From Entoloma clypeatum (lineage: Eukaryota > Basidiomycota > Agaricomycetes > Agaricales > Entolomataceae), in NCBI GenBank assembly GCA_963565915.1, contig OY751490.1, positions 682,001 through 746,000 of the forward strand: a stretch of DNA of 64,000 nucleotides, in the 5' to 3' direction. Below, piece by piece: positions 11,388 through 20,869 of this stretch (the first letter of the stretch is position 1; the number at the start of each line of letters is the position of its first letter). The notes beneath the pieces were generated by a model. That model was not told the DNA's origin and made no database searches. It worked only from the letters and a program-made list of their open reading frames with translations. The translations under genes were made by a program, and so were the position numbers.

Positions 11388-11536
11388 CATCTAATTGGAC
11401 CGGGTCCGATTGCATTGTTGTCACGATTCCGCGCTTCGGAGCAGCTTCGTCCGCGTCCGACTCCGATACATCTCACACCCCTTCCAGTTCTTCTAATTAC
11501 CTCTCCGTAACCGGTGATTCTGCTCCGCGCATAGTA

Positions 11537-12691
11537 ATGGACGACCCCAATCGCCTTGAACAGCTCGAGCACGAGTTCCAGGAACAACGTCAAACTCTCG
11601 CTGATATCTCGACTCAACTTGACCAACTCCTCCTCGCCTTCAACGCAATTCCTGCCCCAGCTCCGCCACCTATCCCACCTGCTCCCGCACCCGCACCTCC
11701 ACCTGCTCCGCTCGCTCCGGCCAATCCGGGCGTGCGTCGAGCAAAACCCGCCAATCCGTCAGACTTCGACGGATCGCGCGCAAATGGCTGGACCTTTCTA
11801 AACTCCTGTGAATTGTTTATGGGGCTGGCTCCGGAACAGTTCGCAGACGACCACGCTAAAATTTATTGGGCCTTATCTTTCATGAAGAGTGGACGCGCAG
11901 CACGCTTTGCGGATCGCATTATCCGACAAGAGCGGAGGACCGGTGCTCCGCCTTATCGGACTTGGGTGGACTTCCGCGCCGTCTTTACAACGGAGTTCAC
12001 TCCGAAGAATGAGGAACAGGACGCGAGACTGATCCTCGAAGGAGAATCCTATTATCAAGGTCAACGGGATGTCGAGACCTATATTGACGAGTTCAAAGAC
12101 TACATTGACAAAGCAGGCTATCAGGAGGATACCAATATAGTACTCAAATTCCGCCATGGTCTCCGTTCCGACATTCAGAACGAGATCGCCACCCTGACCC
12201 ACGGATGGCCTGCGGACGACAACCCCGATGAGTGGTACTCTGCAGCACGAGTCAACGACGACAATAGAATTGCCAACAAAGCCTTCAAAGCCACTGCTCC
12301 GACCCGCACATCTGCCTTCCGCAACGTCGTCGGACCAAGAGTACCTGGCACCTCAGTATTCCCTCGCCCCTACATTCCATTCACTCCGCGTCCAGCTCCG
12401 CTCGCATCCGCAACCGCTCCGCCGACAAGGGACCCTAATGCAATGGACATTGATACTTCACGCGTCAAAGGCAAGAATGCCAATGCATGCTTCAGATGTA
12501 ACAAAACGGGTCACTTCAGTCGTGAATGCCCCCTTCGCTTCGACGTCCGATTCATGACGATGGAGGAACAAGACGAGTTTATCATGGAACAACTCGTGGT
12601 CAAGGACGCGGCGGAAGGCAACTCCGTTCCGCCCACGGAGTCTGCGGAGTCGGAGGGAGGACAGGAGGATTTTCCTCCTCACAACGAGTGA
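11537..12691 (+). CDS. gag: Gypsy B Gag
   Basis: 384 codons starting MDDPNRLEQLEHEF. The N-terminal 40 residues look coiled-coil, followed by a Pro/Ala linker (residues 40-65) and a Ty3-type capsid domain from about residue 75 (FDGSRANGWTFLNSCELF ... WVDFRAVFTTEF ... EGESYYQGQRDVETYIDEF). A single CCHC zinc knuckle (CFRCNKTGHFSREC) lies at about residue 317. The ORF ends at TGA 12689-12691 and Pol lies in the -1 frame. The protein would form the virus-like particle and bind RNA. Confidence 0.93.
   Translation: MDDPNRLEQLEHEFQEQRQTLADISTQLDQLLLAFNAIPAPAPPPIPPAPAPAPPPAPLAPANPGVRRAKPANPSDFDGSRANGWTFLNSCELFMGLAPEQFADDHAKIYWALSFMKSGRAARFADRIIRQERRTGAPPYRTWVDFRAVFTTEFTPKNEEQDARLILEGESYYQGQRDVETYIDEFKDYIDKAGYQEDTNIVLKFRHGLRSDIQNEIATLTHGWPADDNPDEWYSAARVNDDNRIANKAFKATAPTRTSAFRNVVGPRVPGTSVFPRPYIPFTPRPAPLASATAPPTRDPNAMDIDTSRVKGKNANACFRCNKTGHFSRECPLRFDVRFMTMEEQDEFIMEQLVVKDAAEGNSVPPTESAESEGGQEDFPPHNE
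12667..12673 (+). promoter_or_regulatory. Candidate -1 frameshift site GGATTTT (gypsy B)
   Basis: In the gag frame the bases read G GAT TTT, 16 nt before the gag stop. Slipping back one base gives GGA TTT and enters the open pol frame (GFSSSQRVN). The same heptamer at the same place occurs in gypsy C and in the unrelated gypsy A, which supports function. G GAU UUN sites are known from retroviral pro-pol junctions. Confidence 0.55.
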
Positions 12692-15600
12692 ACAGTGCGC
12701 CCTCGTTGTCTACTAAAAATCGTTATGCTGCCTTATTTATGGAACAATATGATCCTATACCCTCCATCTCTAAGCCTGCAAACGATCCTATAGTCGCACC
12801 CAACTCCGCAAACCCTATCCGCATCCGCTTCTCTAAGTGGGAGCGGCGGCTTCCAAAACAATATGTTCTCGCCGCAGCCGCTCGCTCCGACAATTCCCTC
12901 GAACTAGACATAGTTCTCGAAACTACCGACACTAAAGACATACTATCACAAAAGGCCTTACTCGACAGTGGGGCAACAGGATCGTTTATTGAACGTACTC
13001 TGGTCGAGAAACACCGACTCTCTACTCGAAAACTACAACGCGCAATTCCGGTATACAACATCGACGGAACTCCGAATGAGGCCGGAGCAATAACAGAGGT
13101 GTTGGACGTAGTGCTCCGCTATCGGGATCACTCGGAACGGACCCAGCTTGCAGTCACAAGTTTGGGAAAACAAGAAATCGTGTTAGGCTTCACTTGGCTC
13201 AAAGAACACAACCCCGAGGTAGATTGGACTTCAGGGGAAGTGAAGATGAGCCGGTGTCCTGCACGATGTCGGACATGCCAACAGGAGGCAGCCCAAGAGC
13301 GGAAGGAGCGGAAGTTCGAACAAGTCCGCATCCGAGCCTGTCGGATGGGTTCCACTCCGACGTCCGGTCTAGAGGAGGAGGCTCCACGCGGCCCATGGGT
13401 GGAGGATGTCACAGAAGGAGAAGAAACGGAGGAGTTAGCGGAAGACGATGAGGAAGAGGATGAGTTTGAGGAGGGAGACCGCCTTTTTGTCGGAACAGTA
13501 CCTGCGGAGGCGGAGTTCATCCGCGCTTCATCCAATATCTCGCAACGTCTATCGGAGGCCTTCCTCAGTAACCAGAAACCCAAATCTTTCCGCGATTCCG
13601 TACCAGACCACTTGTTTGATTTCGAAGACGTATTCTCAAAGACCTCTTTCGACACCTTACCGGAAGAGCGGACGTGGGACCACGCCATTGAACTTGTTCC
13701 GGACGCCTCTCCGGCGGGTTGTAAGGTATATCCGCTCGCCCCGAACGAACAGAAAGAACTCGACGCGTTTTTGGAGGAAAACCTTGCAACTGGTCGGATC
13801 CGCCCTTCCAAGTCTCCGATGGCATCTCCGGTGTTCTATATCAAGAAAAAGGATGGCTCCCTTCGTCTTGTACAAGACTACCGGTCACTCAATTCCAAAA
13901 CTATCAAAAACAAGTATCCGCTTCCGCTCATATCCGAACTGATCAATAAACTTCAACGCGCTCAATACTTCACCAAACTCGACATCCGCTGGGGTTACAA
14001 CAATGTACGGATAAAGCCCGGAGACGAGTGGAAGGCCGCTTTTCGGACCAATCGCGGACTCTATGAACCATTGGTGATGTTCTTCGGCCTCACTAATAGT
14101 CCATCCACATTCCAGACTATGATGAACGAGATCTTTCAGGACCTTATCACTGAAGGTGTAGTTTGTGTTTACCTTGACGATATACTCATCTTCACGGAGA
14201 CCCTTGCGGAACATCGGAGGGTCACACGGATTGTACTGGAACGACTTCGCGAACACAAACTCTATCTAAAACCAGAGAAATGCGAGTTTGAGCAAACGCG
14301 CATTGAATACTTAGGCCTTATTATTGAACAAGGACGCGTAGAGATGGATCCGGTGAAAGTAGCGGGGGTCGCGGAGTGGCCTGCTCCGACAAACGTCCGA
14401 GAAGTACAGTCCTTTCTGGGGTTCACTAACTTCTATCGCCGTTTTATTGAAGGGTTTTCGGACATCGCGCGCCCTCTTTTCGAGCTCACGAAGAAGGGGC
14501 ACCTCTGGTCTTGGAAGGAAGGAGAAGTGTCCGCATTTGCGGAGTTGAAGCGGAGGATTACATCCGCTCCGATCCTGGTCTTAGCTGATCATCGAAAGGA
14601 GTGGCGGGTAGAAGCGGATAGCTCGGACTTTGCAACCGGAGCAGTACTGTCCCAACCAACAGAGGACGGTAAGTGGCACCCTGTCGCATTCTATTCCAAA
14701 AGCCTCAGTCCGGTGGAACGCAACTACGAGATCTATGACAAGGAGATGTTGGCAGTGGTCCGCGCATTAGAGGAGTGGAGGCACTTCCTTGAAGGAGCGG
14801 AGAAGACAGTGGAGATTTGGACGGACCACAAAAATCTTGAGTACTTCATGACAGCTCAAAAACTAAATCGACGACAAGCTAGATGGTCCTTATACCTCGC
14901 TCGTTTCGATTTTAAAATGCACCATCGACCTGGAAAGTCAATGGGCAAGTCCGACGCTTTGTCCCGACGAGCGGACCACGGAGACGGATCGCGGGACAAC
15001 GAAAACATCATCCTTCTTCGACCAGAATTGTTTGCAGTGCGAGCAATGCGTGGGGTAACTGTTCAAGGGGAAGAACGTGACGTCCTCTGCCAGGTCCGAC
15101 AGGGAATCCGAGAGGGGCTACTGGAGGATAGTGTGGCGGAGGTCGTCAGATCCCTTCCGACCGTCGGAGCGGGGTCCGTCCGAAGTGCGGAGTGGAGGCA
15201 AGCGGAAGGTTTGCTCTACTTCAGGGATCGTATCTATGTTCCTAATAATCCCCAACTGCGTCATCGGATCCTCACACAACACCACGACACTCCGGTGGCC
15301 GGACATCCGGGACGGTGGAAAACCTTGGAACTGGTGTCGCGCAATTACTGGTGGCCACACATGTCTCGTTTAATAGGTCAATATTGCAAGACATGCGACT
15401 CATGCCTCCGCACCAAGGTCCGACGCACTCCACCCTCCGGAGAGCTCAATCCACTACCGGTCCCCACGGAGCGGTGGCAAGTAACCAGTGTTGACTTCAT
15501 TACTGAACTACCAGAAGCCCACGGCTACGACGCTATCATGGTGGTAGTGGACTCAGTAGGGAAGCGGGGACACTTCATCCCGACGCACTCCGACATCTCC

Positions 15601-16596
15601 GCACTCGGGACTGCACGCTCCTATATTCAAAACGTCTGGAAACTCCACGGACTACCGGAGGCCATTGTCTCCGACCGCGGACCACAGTTTGTCGCCAAGT
15701 TCACGCGCGAACTATATAGGCTACTTGGCATTAAGATTGCTGCCTCGACAGCCTACCATCCGCAGTCGGACGGACAGACGGAGCGGGTCAATCAAGGATT
15801 GGAACAATATCTTCGCCTATTCGTCAATGAACGTCAAGATGATTGGGACGAATGGCTTCCGATGGCTGAATTTGCATACAACAACCATGTTCACGCATCG
15901 ACACGTCAAACTCCGTTCTACATTGACACCGGCCGCCATCCGCGCATGGGATTCGAACCTCGCGAGAAGCGGACGGAAATCGAGGCGGTAGCGGATTTCA
16001 GCGAGCGGATGAAGTCCGCTCTGGAAGAGGCTCGCGCAGCACTAACAAAGGCAAAGGACGACATGGCGCGATACTACAACCAGCATCGGAGCACCACTCC
16101 GACATTCCGCCCGGGGGACAAGGTCTTTTTAGACTCATCGGACCTCAAAACCACCCGACCCACAAAAAAACTTGCACATCGGTACGTAGGCCCTTTCCCA
16201 GTGGTCCGACCTGTCGGAACACATGCCTACGAACTTCGCCTTCCCCCTTCCATGTCCCGCATTCACCCAGTATTCCACGTCGTCAAACTTTCACTAGTTC
16301 CCGACGACCCTTTCCGACGCCAAGTCCGCTCTCCTCCGCCTCCGACGGTAGTGGGAGAAGAATTGGAGTATGATGTTGAAAACCTCTTGGACAGCCGACT
16401 GCATCGAGGCAAGCTTCAATTCTTGGTCAAATGGAAGGGATATGGCTACGAAGAGAATTCCTGGGAAGCAGAAGACAATGTCCACGCTCCGCGCCTAGTC
16501 CGCGACTTCTACCGACGTCATCCGGGAGCTCCGCGTCGGATCTCCGCTGCGATATTCGACTCGTTTCGCCTGACACGTCGAGACACCGTGCCTTGA
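12667..16596 (+). CDS. pol: Gypsy B Pol (PR-RT-RH-IN-chromodomain)
   Basis: About 1,310 codons read in the -1 frame after gag, without a stop. Protease: LLDSGATGSF near 12960. Reverse transcriptase: KKKDGSLRLVQDYRSLN, then the catalytic VYLDDIL near 14170. RNase H: VEADSSDFATGAVLSQ, KEMLAVVRALEEWRHF, TDHKNLEYF. Integrase: HHCC zinc motif (HPGRWKTLELV ... CKTCDSC) near 15300-15400, then the catalytic set at SVDFITELP, SDRGPQF and QTERVNQ. The C-terminus carries a chromodomain (LQFLVKWKGYGYEENSWE) near 16420, typical of chromoviruses that integrate into heterochromatin. No lesion is visible. Confidence 0.95.
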   Translation, partial: GFSSSQRVNSAPSLSTKNRYAALFMEQYDPIPSISKPANDPIVAPNSANPIRIRFSKWERRLPKQYVLAAAARSDNSLELDIVLETTDTKDILSQKALLDSGATGSFIERTLVEKHRLSTRKLQRAIPVYNIDGTPNEAGAITEVLDVVLRYRDHSERTQLAVTSLGKQEIVLGFTWLKEHNPEVDWTSGEVKMSRCPARCRTCQQEAAQERKERKFEQVRIRACRMGSTPTSGLEEEAPRGPWVEDVTEGEETEELAEDDEEEDEFEEGDRLFVGTVPAEAEFIRASSNISQRLSEAFLSNQKPKSFRDSVPDHLFDFEDVFSKTSFDTLPEERTWDHAIELVPDASPAGCKVYPLAPNEQKELDAFLEENLATGRIRPSKSPMASPVFYIKKKDGSLRLVQDYRSLNSKTIKNKYPLPLISELINKLQRAQYFTKLDIRWGYNNVRIKPGDEWKAAFRTNRGLYEPLVMFFGLTNSPSTFQTMMNEIFQDLITEGVVCVYLDDILIFTETLAEHRRVTRIVLERLREHKLYLKPEKCEFEQTRIEYLGLIIEQGRVEMDPVKVAGVAEWPAPTNVREVQSFLGFTNFYRRFIEGFSDIARPLFELTKKGHLWSWKEGEVSAFAELKRRITSAPILVLADHRKEWRVEADSSDFATGAVLSQPTEDGKWHPVAFYSKSLSPVERNYEIYDKEMLAVVRALEEWRHFLEGAEKTVEIWTDHKNLEYFMTAQKLNRRQARWSLYLARFDFKMHHRPGKSMGKSDALSRRADHGDGSRDNENIILLRPELFAVRAMRGVTVQGEERDVLCQVRQGIREGLLEDSVAEVVRSLPTVGAGSVRSAEWRQAEGLLYFRDRIYVPNNPQLRHRILTQHHDTPVAGHPGRWKTLELVSRNYWWPHMSRLIGQYCKTCDSCLRTKVRRTPPSGELNPLPVPTERWQVTSVDFITELPEAHGYDAIMVVVDSVGKRGHFIPTHSDISALGTARSYIQNVWKLHGLPEAIVSDRGPQFVAKFTRELYRLLGIKIAASTAYHPQSDGQTERVNQGLEQYLRLFVNERQDDWDEWLPMAEFAYNNHVHASTRQTPFYIDTGRHPRMGFEPREKRTEIEAVADFSERMKSALEEARAALTKAKDDMARYYNQHRSTTPTFRPGDKVFLDSSDLKTTRPTKKLAHRYVGPFPVVRPVGTHAYELRLPPSMSRIHPVFHVVKLSLVPDDPFRRQVRSPPPPTVVGEELEYDVENLLDSRLHRGKLQFLVKWKGYGYEENSWEAEDNVHAPRLVRDFYRRHPGAPRRISAAIFDSFRLTRRDTVP

Positions 16597-16607
16597 AGGG
16601 GGGGTGA

Positions 16608-17041
16608 TGTAAGGGCAACCACTTTCACTTTTCACTTTTCCTTTACTTTCCTCCTTTCCTTTCTATTCCACCATCTCCGACGTCCTCCGATCGTATCCGC
16701 TGTCTCCGACATCTTATCCGCCTCTCCGCATCTGACAACTCCGCCCCCATCCGCTACTCCGCACGTCGGATCGCAGGTACTATCATTCATCTTGTTTCCA
16801 TTCATCCTTCATCGCTACTCCCGATCATTGCTCATCATTCATGTGTCTCGTTTTATCTCTTATTTCATATCTCATTTTACTATTTATCGCAGCTAGCTTG
16901 CAGGGGAATCCTTAGAACTTTCTCTTCGGATCTCCCTTGCAAGGTATGTGTTGTATTACTTATTAGACTGCTCAATCTAAACTTCGGATCTCCCTTGCAA
17001 GTATCTGAGTTTGAGTCTTGGATCGTAAGGTCGCCCTTACA
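16608..17041 (+). repeat. 3' LTR of gypsy B
   Basis: 434 bp, essentially identical to the 5' LTR. It is preceded by the purine run GAAGGGGGGG at about 16595-16604, the likely polypurine tract, and followed by the GGTTC duplication. Confidence 0.93.
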
Positions 17042-17046
17042 GGTTC

Positions 17047-17070
17047 TGGGTTCAAACCCCAGTCTGGTCA
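17047..17070 (+). other. tRNA-like sequence, 3' part
   Basis: TGGGTTCAAACCCCAG plus the acceptor-like end CTGGTCA. It completes the T-arm begun at 10892-10941 once gypsy B and one GGTTC copy are removed. Confidence 0.5.
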
Positions 17071-17640
17071 CATCTTTTAACAAAGAGGAGGTGCACCGTG
17101 TGCTTCAGGGATGGTCCCATCATCAACATACACGGGCGGAGGATCCGTGGGATCTCCATCTTGGGTAGGTACCGCAACAGGTACCTCAGTACGGCGATTA
17201 CGCCGTCTGCGGTTTTGAACTTGAGTCCTGGCTGATCCTGCATCACACGTAGTACACGAGTAGTCAAAGGTGGTGTTGTCTTATGCAATGCCTTGGGCAA
17301 TGCTGACTGTCAACAACAAGTTGTCGACACACCCCGCATCGTGCAACGATGCGTCCATTGTCATCAAGACCTGAAGGGACTGAGCCCTGTGCCGTTGGCA
17401 CCATATGGACTTGCTCTCGTGATATGATCATTGTGACAGGGATTCTCTCAAGTAATCAATCAAGAATGGCCCACTGAAAGGTACATTCAATACCTCGAAT
17501 GCTGCGAGGTTCACCGTTGAGGGAACCGTCGAGCTCGATGTATTCGATACTGAGGAAACCAGTCTCCAGGCTAGCATACAAAGCGGATGCTGCCAATAGT
17601 AGCGCAAAAGCTAAGATGCTTAGAGCATGCGGCGCTAGGG
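17071..17640. other. Copia A leader, no gene recognised
   Basis: About 570 bp between the tRNA-like sequence and the copia A PBS. Short minus-strand ORFs exist but show no family motif and lie where an untranslated leader is expected. It is long for a copia leader, so older insertions are likely. Confidence 0.45.
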
Positions 17641-17655
17641 CCGGGGCCCATAACC
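17641..17655 (-). other. Primer-binding site of copia A (half tRNA-iMet)
   Basis: GGTTATGGGCCCCGG starts immediately after the 5' LTR. The plus strand CCCATAACC matches the anticodon region of eukaryotic initiator tRNA-Met rather than its 3' end, the arrangement known from Drosophila copia, which uses a cleaved half-tRNA primer. The identical 15-mer follows the copia B 5' LTR. Confidence 0.75.
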
Positions 17656-17997
17656 TAATGATGTAACCGATGTAGGCAGCCCAAAGGGCGCTCAAGACAT
17701 AACGGTACGAAGGCATATGGAAGCTAGACTAACCTGGTTAAGAGACGTTAGTGGAATGAAGAAGCTAACTAGCTACAACGTCTCAGAGAACTGGGGTGTT
17801 CAAGAGTTAGGATTCACCGTACTAAATACATGGGTATTTATACTAATCCAATATGCGCACGGACCATTGTACAAACAATACATAAACAAGTCGTTCGTCC
17901 GTGGTTATACCATAAACTCACATATATGGTAATAGTGACTTATAGTCACTTCCTGTGACAAGCACATGGTGCGACATATCTGGTGATATGTTCAACA
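17656..17997 (-). repeat. 5' LTR of copia A
   Basis: 342 bp, one visible mismatch to 4898-5239. It is followed on the right by AGATC and then the KDZ-like exon. Confidence 0.92.
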
Positions 17998-18002
17998 AGA
18001 TC

Positions 18003-18470
18003 ATCTGATGTTGATGTATCTGGTGCCACTGTTCCCAGCACCCCAACCTGCTGTTGCAATGTATCGAGCACAGTCAGCTGGGATGTGAGATTATCTTGAA
18101 GGTGTTCAATCTGTTTTGCATCTTCAGGCCGAGGGTTCTTTTTCCAATGCCGGAGATGGTCCTCTAACTCAATCCTGCCCAGAAATCAGAAGGATTACAA
18201 GTGAGTGACACATAAAACACGCACTGTTTCTCCTCGATATTGAGGGCCATTCTTATCCATTCTTCCACCGGGGTGTGCACCTCACTTGGCATTATATCGA
18301 CAGGCTCCTCGGGCTCGGTTGTATGAGTACGTAGAATATCCATTGCCATGACATCGGCGAGGCGACGTGCTTCAGCAGCTTTAATTTCTGTCTCCCAGTT
18401 GTTCACATGATCATGGGTGATTGCCGTCGTCATCTTAACAAAGTAGTCCGTCGCGGCATGAGACATTGAT
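18003..18470 (-). pseudogene. KDZ-like transposase, C-terminal tail (5' part)
   Basis: Two exons: about 18470-18225 (DYFVKMTTAITHDHVNNWE ... VEEWIRMALNIEEKQ) and 18174-18003 (IELEDHLRHWKKNPRPED ... TSTSDD), with a 50-nt intron (18175-18224, GTGCGT...GGGCAG) whose removal keeps the frame. The first exon corresponds to the stretch just after the catalytic core of KDZ transposases, where a Trp-containing helix and an EEQQ-like motif are typical. The core should lie further right but is replaced by minisatellite DNA, so the gene is truncated. It continues at 4897 beyond copia A. Confidence 0.5.
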
Positions 18471-18537
18471 CTTGCCTGGACGTGTCGCCAGCACAAGACA
18501 TGTACTGAGACCGGCGAAACGGCGAACATGTACCGGC
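18419..18537 (-). repeat. 119-bp inverted repeat, left arm
   Basis: About 90% identical in opposite orientation to 20101-20219. It covers the start of the KDZ-like exon (SMSHAATDY) and the adjoining CGCCGG repeats, so coding and minisatellite DNA were duplicated together. One paired difference is TG versus CA, pointing to an ancestral CG. Confidence 0.7.
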
Positions 18538-18739
18538 AAAAGGAAGGACGGCGAAAGGAAGGATCAGCGAAAGGGAGGATCGGCGAAAGGATGTCACTGG
18601 TGAAAAGAAGGACCAGCGAAAGTCCAGGCGAACCTGGCAAATGGTGCCGCCGGTTGCCCCGCCACTTCCTTGAACAATTTCAACTGTTCATGAAATACGT
18701 TAGAATTGGGTCAATACAATGGCTCCGGGGGTTACTCAC

Positions 18740-18865
18740 CAACTTTCCCTTCATCCCCTTTAACCCTTCAATGATGGTCCCATCAGCCATCCCCTTGCGA
18801 ATGGTGGCGTCAAAACGGGCGAAGTCAGTGACAATGTCTTTGGTCTTGCAGGGAGTAGCAGACAT
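18740..18865 (-). CDS. Hypothetical first exon
   Basis: ATG at 18865 opens 42 codons (MSATPCKTKDIVTDF...KGMKGK) ending at a good donor, GTGAGT (18739-18734). The following intron would contain a CGCCGG minisatellite, and the next exon is uncertain; it may connect to the KDZ-like exon near 18470. It is divergent from the gene at 19047 with a 181-bp spacer containing a CACGTG palindrome. No family recognised. Confidence 0.35.
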
Positions 18866-19046
18866 CTTGAGGGCGGTGTTGTGGAAATGTGTTGGTAGTA
18901 GGTAGGTAGATGAGTTGGAAACACGTGTAATTGCCGCTCGCCGTTGAATAAACAGAAAAAAACAAACTTTTATAACATGTGACTACTTCCACCCTGATCA
19001 TCGGCAACCTAATTCCCACTGGTCGCCTTCTTTTCTGCTACTCCTC

Positions 19047-19877
19047 ATGTCTGCCCCATCCAACCAAGCCCATCGTGATGTGCCGCCGGGCTATACAATA
19101 GGTACCACCCCGGATGGGCATGAGTATCTGGTGCCAAATTTCCTTGTCCCTGCCACGGATCTGGCCCTGAACATGGCAGAGATGCGGCGCTCTCTTGATG
19201 TTGAGCACGCCGCAGGAGGGGTGAGCTGTTCCCCATACCACCCACCACCACATTCCTTGACTCCATCCACCTCATGTGTGCGGATGAGCATTGTCGCCGA
19301 TATTTGTTGGCCGACAAGTTGTTGCCGGTCATTCGCCGATGCTCTTTGCTGGTTATTCGCCGTGCAGTGTTCGCCGGTCTTGTTTGTCTTGTTCGCCGGT
19401 CTTTTTGCCAAGCAGCCTTTTGCTATGTTTCGCCGATCAGCAGTCTTATTCATCCGGCTGACCTCCTTGCTCCTCAGCCCCTTTCTATGGAAGCCCTGTC
19501 TTCAGGCCTCATCAACCGGGGTACTGTCCCAGCACCCGCTGTACCAGTATGTCATTTCCCTCACCTGTGTGTTTTGCTCTCACCGCTTTCTATAGGGTTT
19601 GAGCCATAGAGAACTTCTCGCGCTTCATGCGGAGGTCAAAGCCCTCCAGGCACAGCTGGGCATCAGCTACAAGGATGCTGCACACCGTCTGTACCATGCA
19701 GAGGTACACAGGATCCACACCCTTGACACTTCCCGGCGCCAGGCCGCTGACACCCGGCGAATGGTTGATGAGATGGTCAGCGACAATATCGCCGACAGGA
19801 TCATCAATATAGATCGTGGGGCAATGCAGGAACAAGATGGGGAGGGTGCGGGTGGGCGGTTGGGCGATGGGGAATAG
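19047..19877 (+). CDS. KDZ-associated companion protein, two exons
   Basis: Exon 1 is 19047-19220 (58 codons: GYTIGTTPDGHEYLVPNFLVP, then LNMAEMRRSLDVEHAAGG) and exon 2 is 19596-19877 (GLSHRELLALHAEVKALQAQLGISYKDAAHRLY, ending at TAG). The intron (GTGAGC...TATAG) keeps the frame and gives 151 residues. At 375 nt it is long and carries CGCCGG minisatellite units. The sequence pattern (PDGxEYLVPxFLVPAT, helix, LGISYKDAAHRLY) recurs, to my knowledge, in small proteins encoded beside KDZ transposases in Agaricomycetes. The function is unknown; helical content suggests a binding partner. The continuous ORF through the intron is not the real product. Confidence 0.6.
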
Positions 19878-19984
19878 GTACATTAGGGGTTGCAATGTAA
19901 AATAGGATAACGTGAAACACCTCCTGGTTTGTAACAGATGACTGTTGTCGCCGGCTTGATTCCTCGCCGACATCCTTTCGACAT

Positions 19985-20575
19985 CCTTTCAACGACATTC
20001 TTTTGCTGATCCTTCCTTTTGCCGCCCTTCCTTTTGCCGGTAAACCTTTTTGCCGGTCCTTCCTTTCGCTGGTGACCATCGTTTCACCGACCATCATTTC
20101 GCCGGTACGTGTTCACCGTGTTGCCGGTCTCAGGACATGTCTTGTGCCAGCGACACGTCCAGGCGAGATCAATGTCTCATGCCGCGACAGACTACTCTGT
20201 CAAGATGACAACGGCAATCCTGGTGTCGGCCGCATTGAGGGCCGCATTGAGTTTTGTCGCCGGCCACCTTTCGCCAGTCCTTTTCAACCTTTTTGCCGGT
20301 CCTTCCTTTCGCCGGTGACCATTGAGTTTTTTCGCTGGCCACATTTCATTTGAGGGTCGCTGGCTGGATTGACCTGTTGTCGCCGGCTGGATTGACATCA
20401 TCACCGGCCAACATTTGACTGTCGATTGATGTGTTGTCGCCGGCCACATTTCATTTGACTGTCGTCGGCCGATCATTGTCGCTGGCTGCATTGAGTTTGT
20501 CGCCAGGGGCATAGAGTTTGTTGCCGGCCGCATTGACTTGTCGCCGGCCACATTTCATTCTGTCGCCGCCTGCCG
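19985..20575 (+). repeat. CGCCGG-rich degenerate minisatellite
   Basis: Many imperfect copies of a unit like TTGCCGGTCCTTCCTTTCGCCGG, then TTGTCGCCGGCCACATTTCA-like units, with no fixed register. The same units occur inverted at 18530-18640, in the intron at 19300-19440 and, more diverged, within the hypothetical gene at 3300-3380. No coding potential. Confidence 0.75.
20101..20219 (+). repeat. 119-bp inverted repeat, right arm
   Basis: Plus-strand copy of the segment at 18419-18537. It encodes a fragment of the KDZ-like exon (MSHAATDYSVKMTTA) and has no exon continuation, so it is a dead duplicate. Confidence 0.7.
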
Positions 20576-20869
20576 TGGCGAATTCGCTGGTGCTCTAGCG
20601 AATCCGCTGCTTCCATAATTTACCATACAGTGTATGTGTTTGCTAGACCGTATATTACAATACAGTGTAGGTTGAGTATGTGTTCCATGAGCCTCGTCTC
20701 TCGTAGCTCGACACCTACCTGCTTGACAACTGGGGCACATTCAGTGCAGAGTGACATTAGTTGCCCATAGCCATCAAGATTCATGGGGAGTGCGATTCGA
20801 CGAGGGACAAGGGCAATTTTGCCGTCAGTGATGGGTTCTGGCAGCTGTCGTGATGCGGCAGCTTTGGAG

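Larger units (their letters stand above)
10942..17041 (+). mobile_element. Gypsy B: Ty3/gypsy chromovirus, apparently intact
   Basis: Full element of 6,100 bp: 434-bp LTRs (10942-11375 and 16608-17041) with one visible difference (11069 G versus 16735 A, a CG to CA change), target duplication GGTTC at 10937-10941 and 17042-17046, self-priming PBS, uninterrupted gag and pol in a -1 relation, and a chromodomain at the Pol C-terminus. It is inserted in copia A on the opposite strand, inside the T-arm of a tRNA-like sequence. All known functional motifs are present, so it may be autonomous. Confidence 0.95.
4898..17997 (-). mobile_element. Copia A: Ty1/copia LTR retrotransposon with nested gypsy B
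   Basis: Complete element: 342-bp LTRs at 4898-5239 and 17656-17997 with a single visible mismatch (5098 versus 17856), 5-bp target duplication AGATC at 4893-4897 and 17998-18002, a PBS next to the 5' LTR, a purine tract next to the 3' LTR, and one gag-pol frame. Near-identical LTRs mean a recent insertion. It interrupts the KDZ-like gene and was itself later hit in its long leader by gypsy B (10942-17041). Without gypsy B it is about 7 kb. Confidence 0.93.

Noticed and set aside
10892..17070. Functional tRNA gene split by gypsy B
   Set aside because: Anticodon-loop position 33 is A, the acceptor stem has a mismatch, and further tRNA-like pieces lie upstream. A SINE fits better.
19047..19595. 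Single-exon ORF of 182 codons
   Set aside because: After residue 58 it runs into minisatellite in an intron with good GT/AG ends; splicing to 19596 gives a conserved-looking protein instead.
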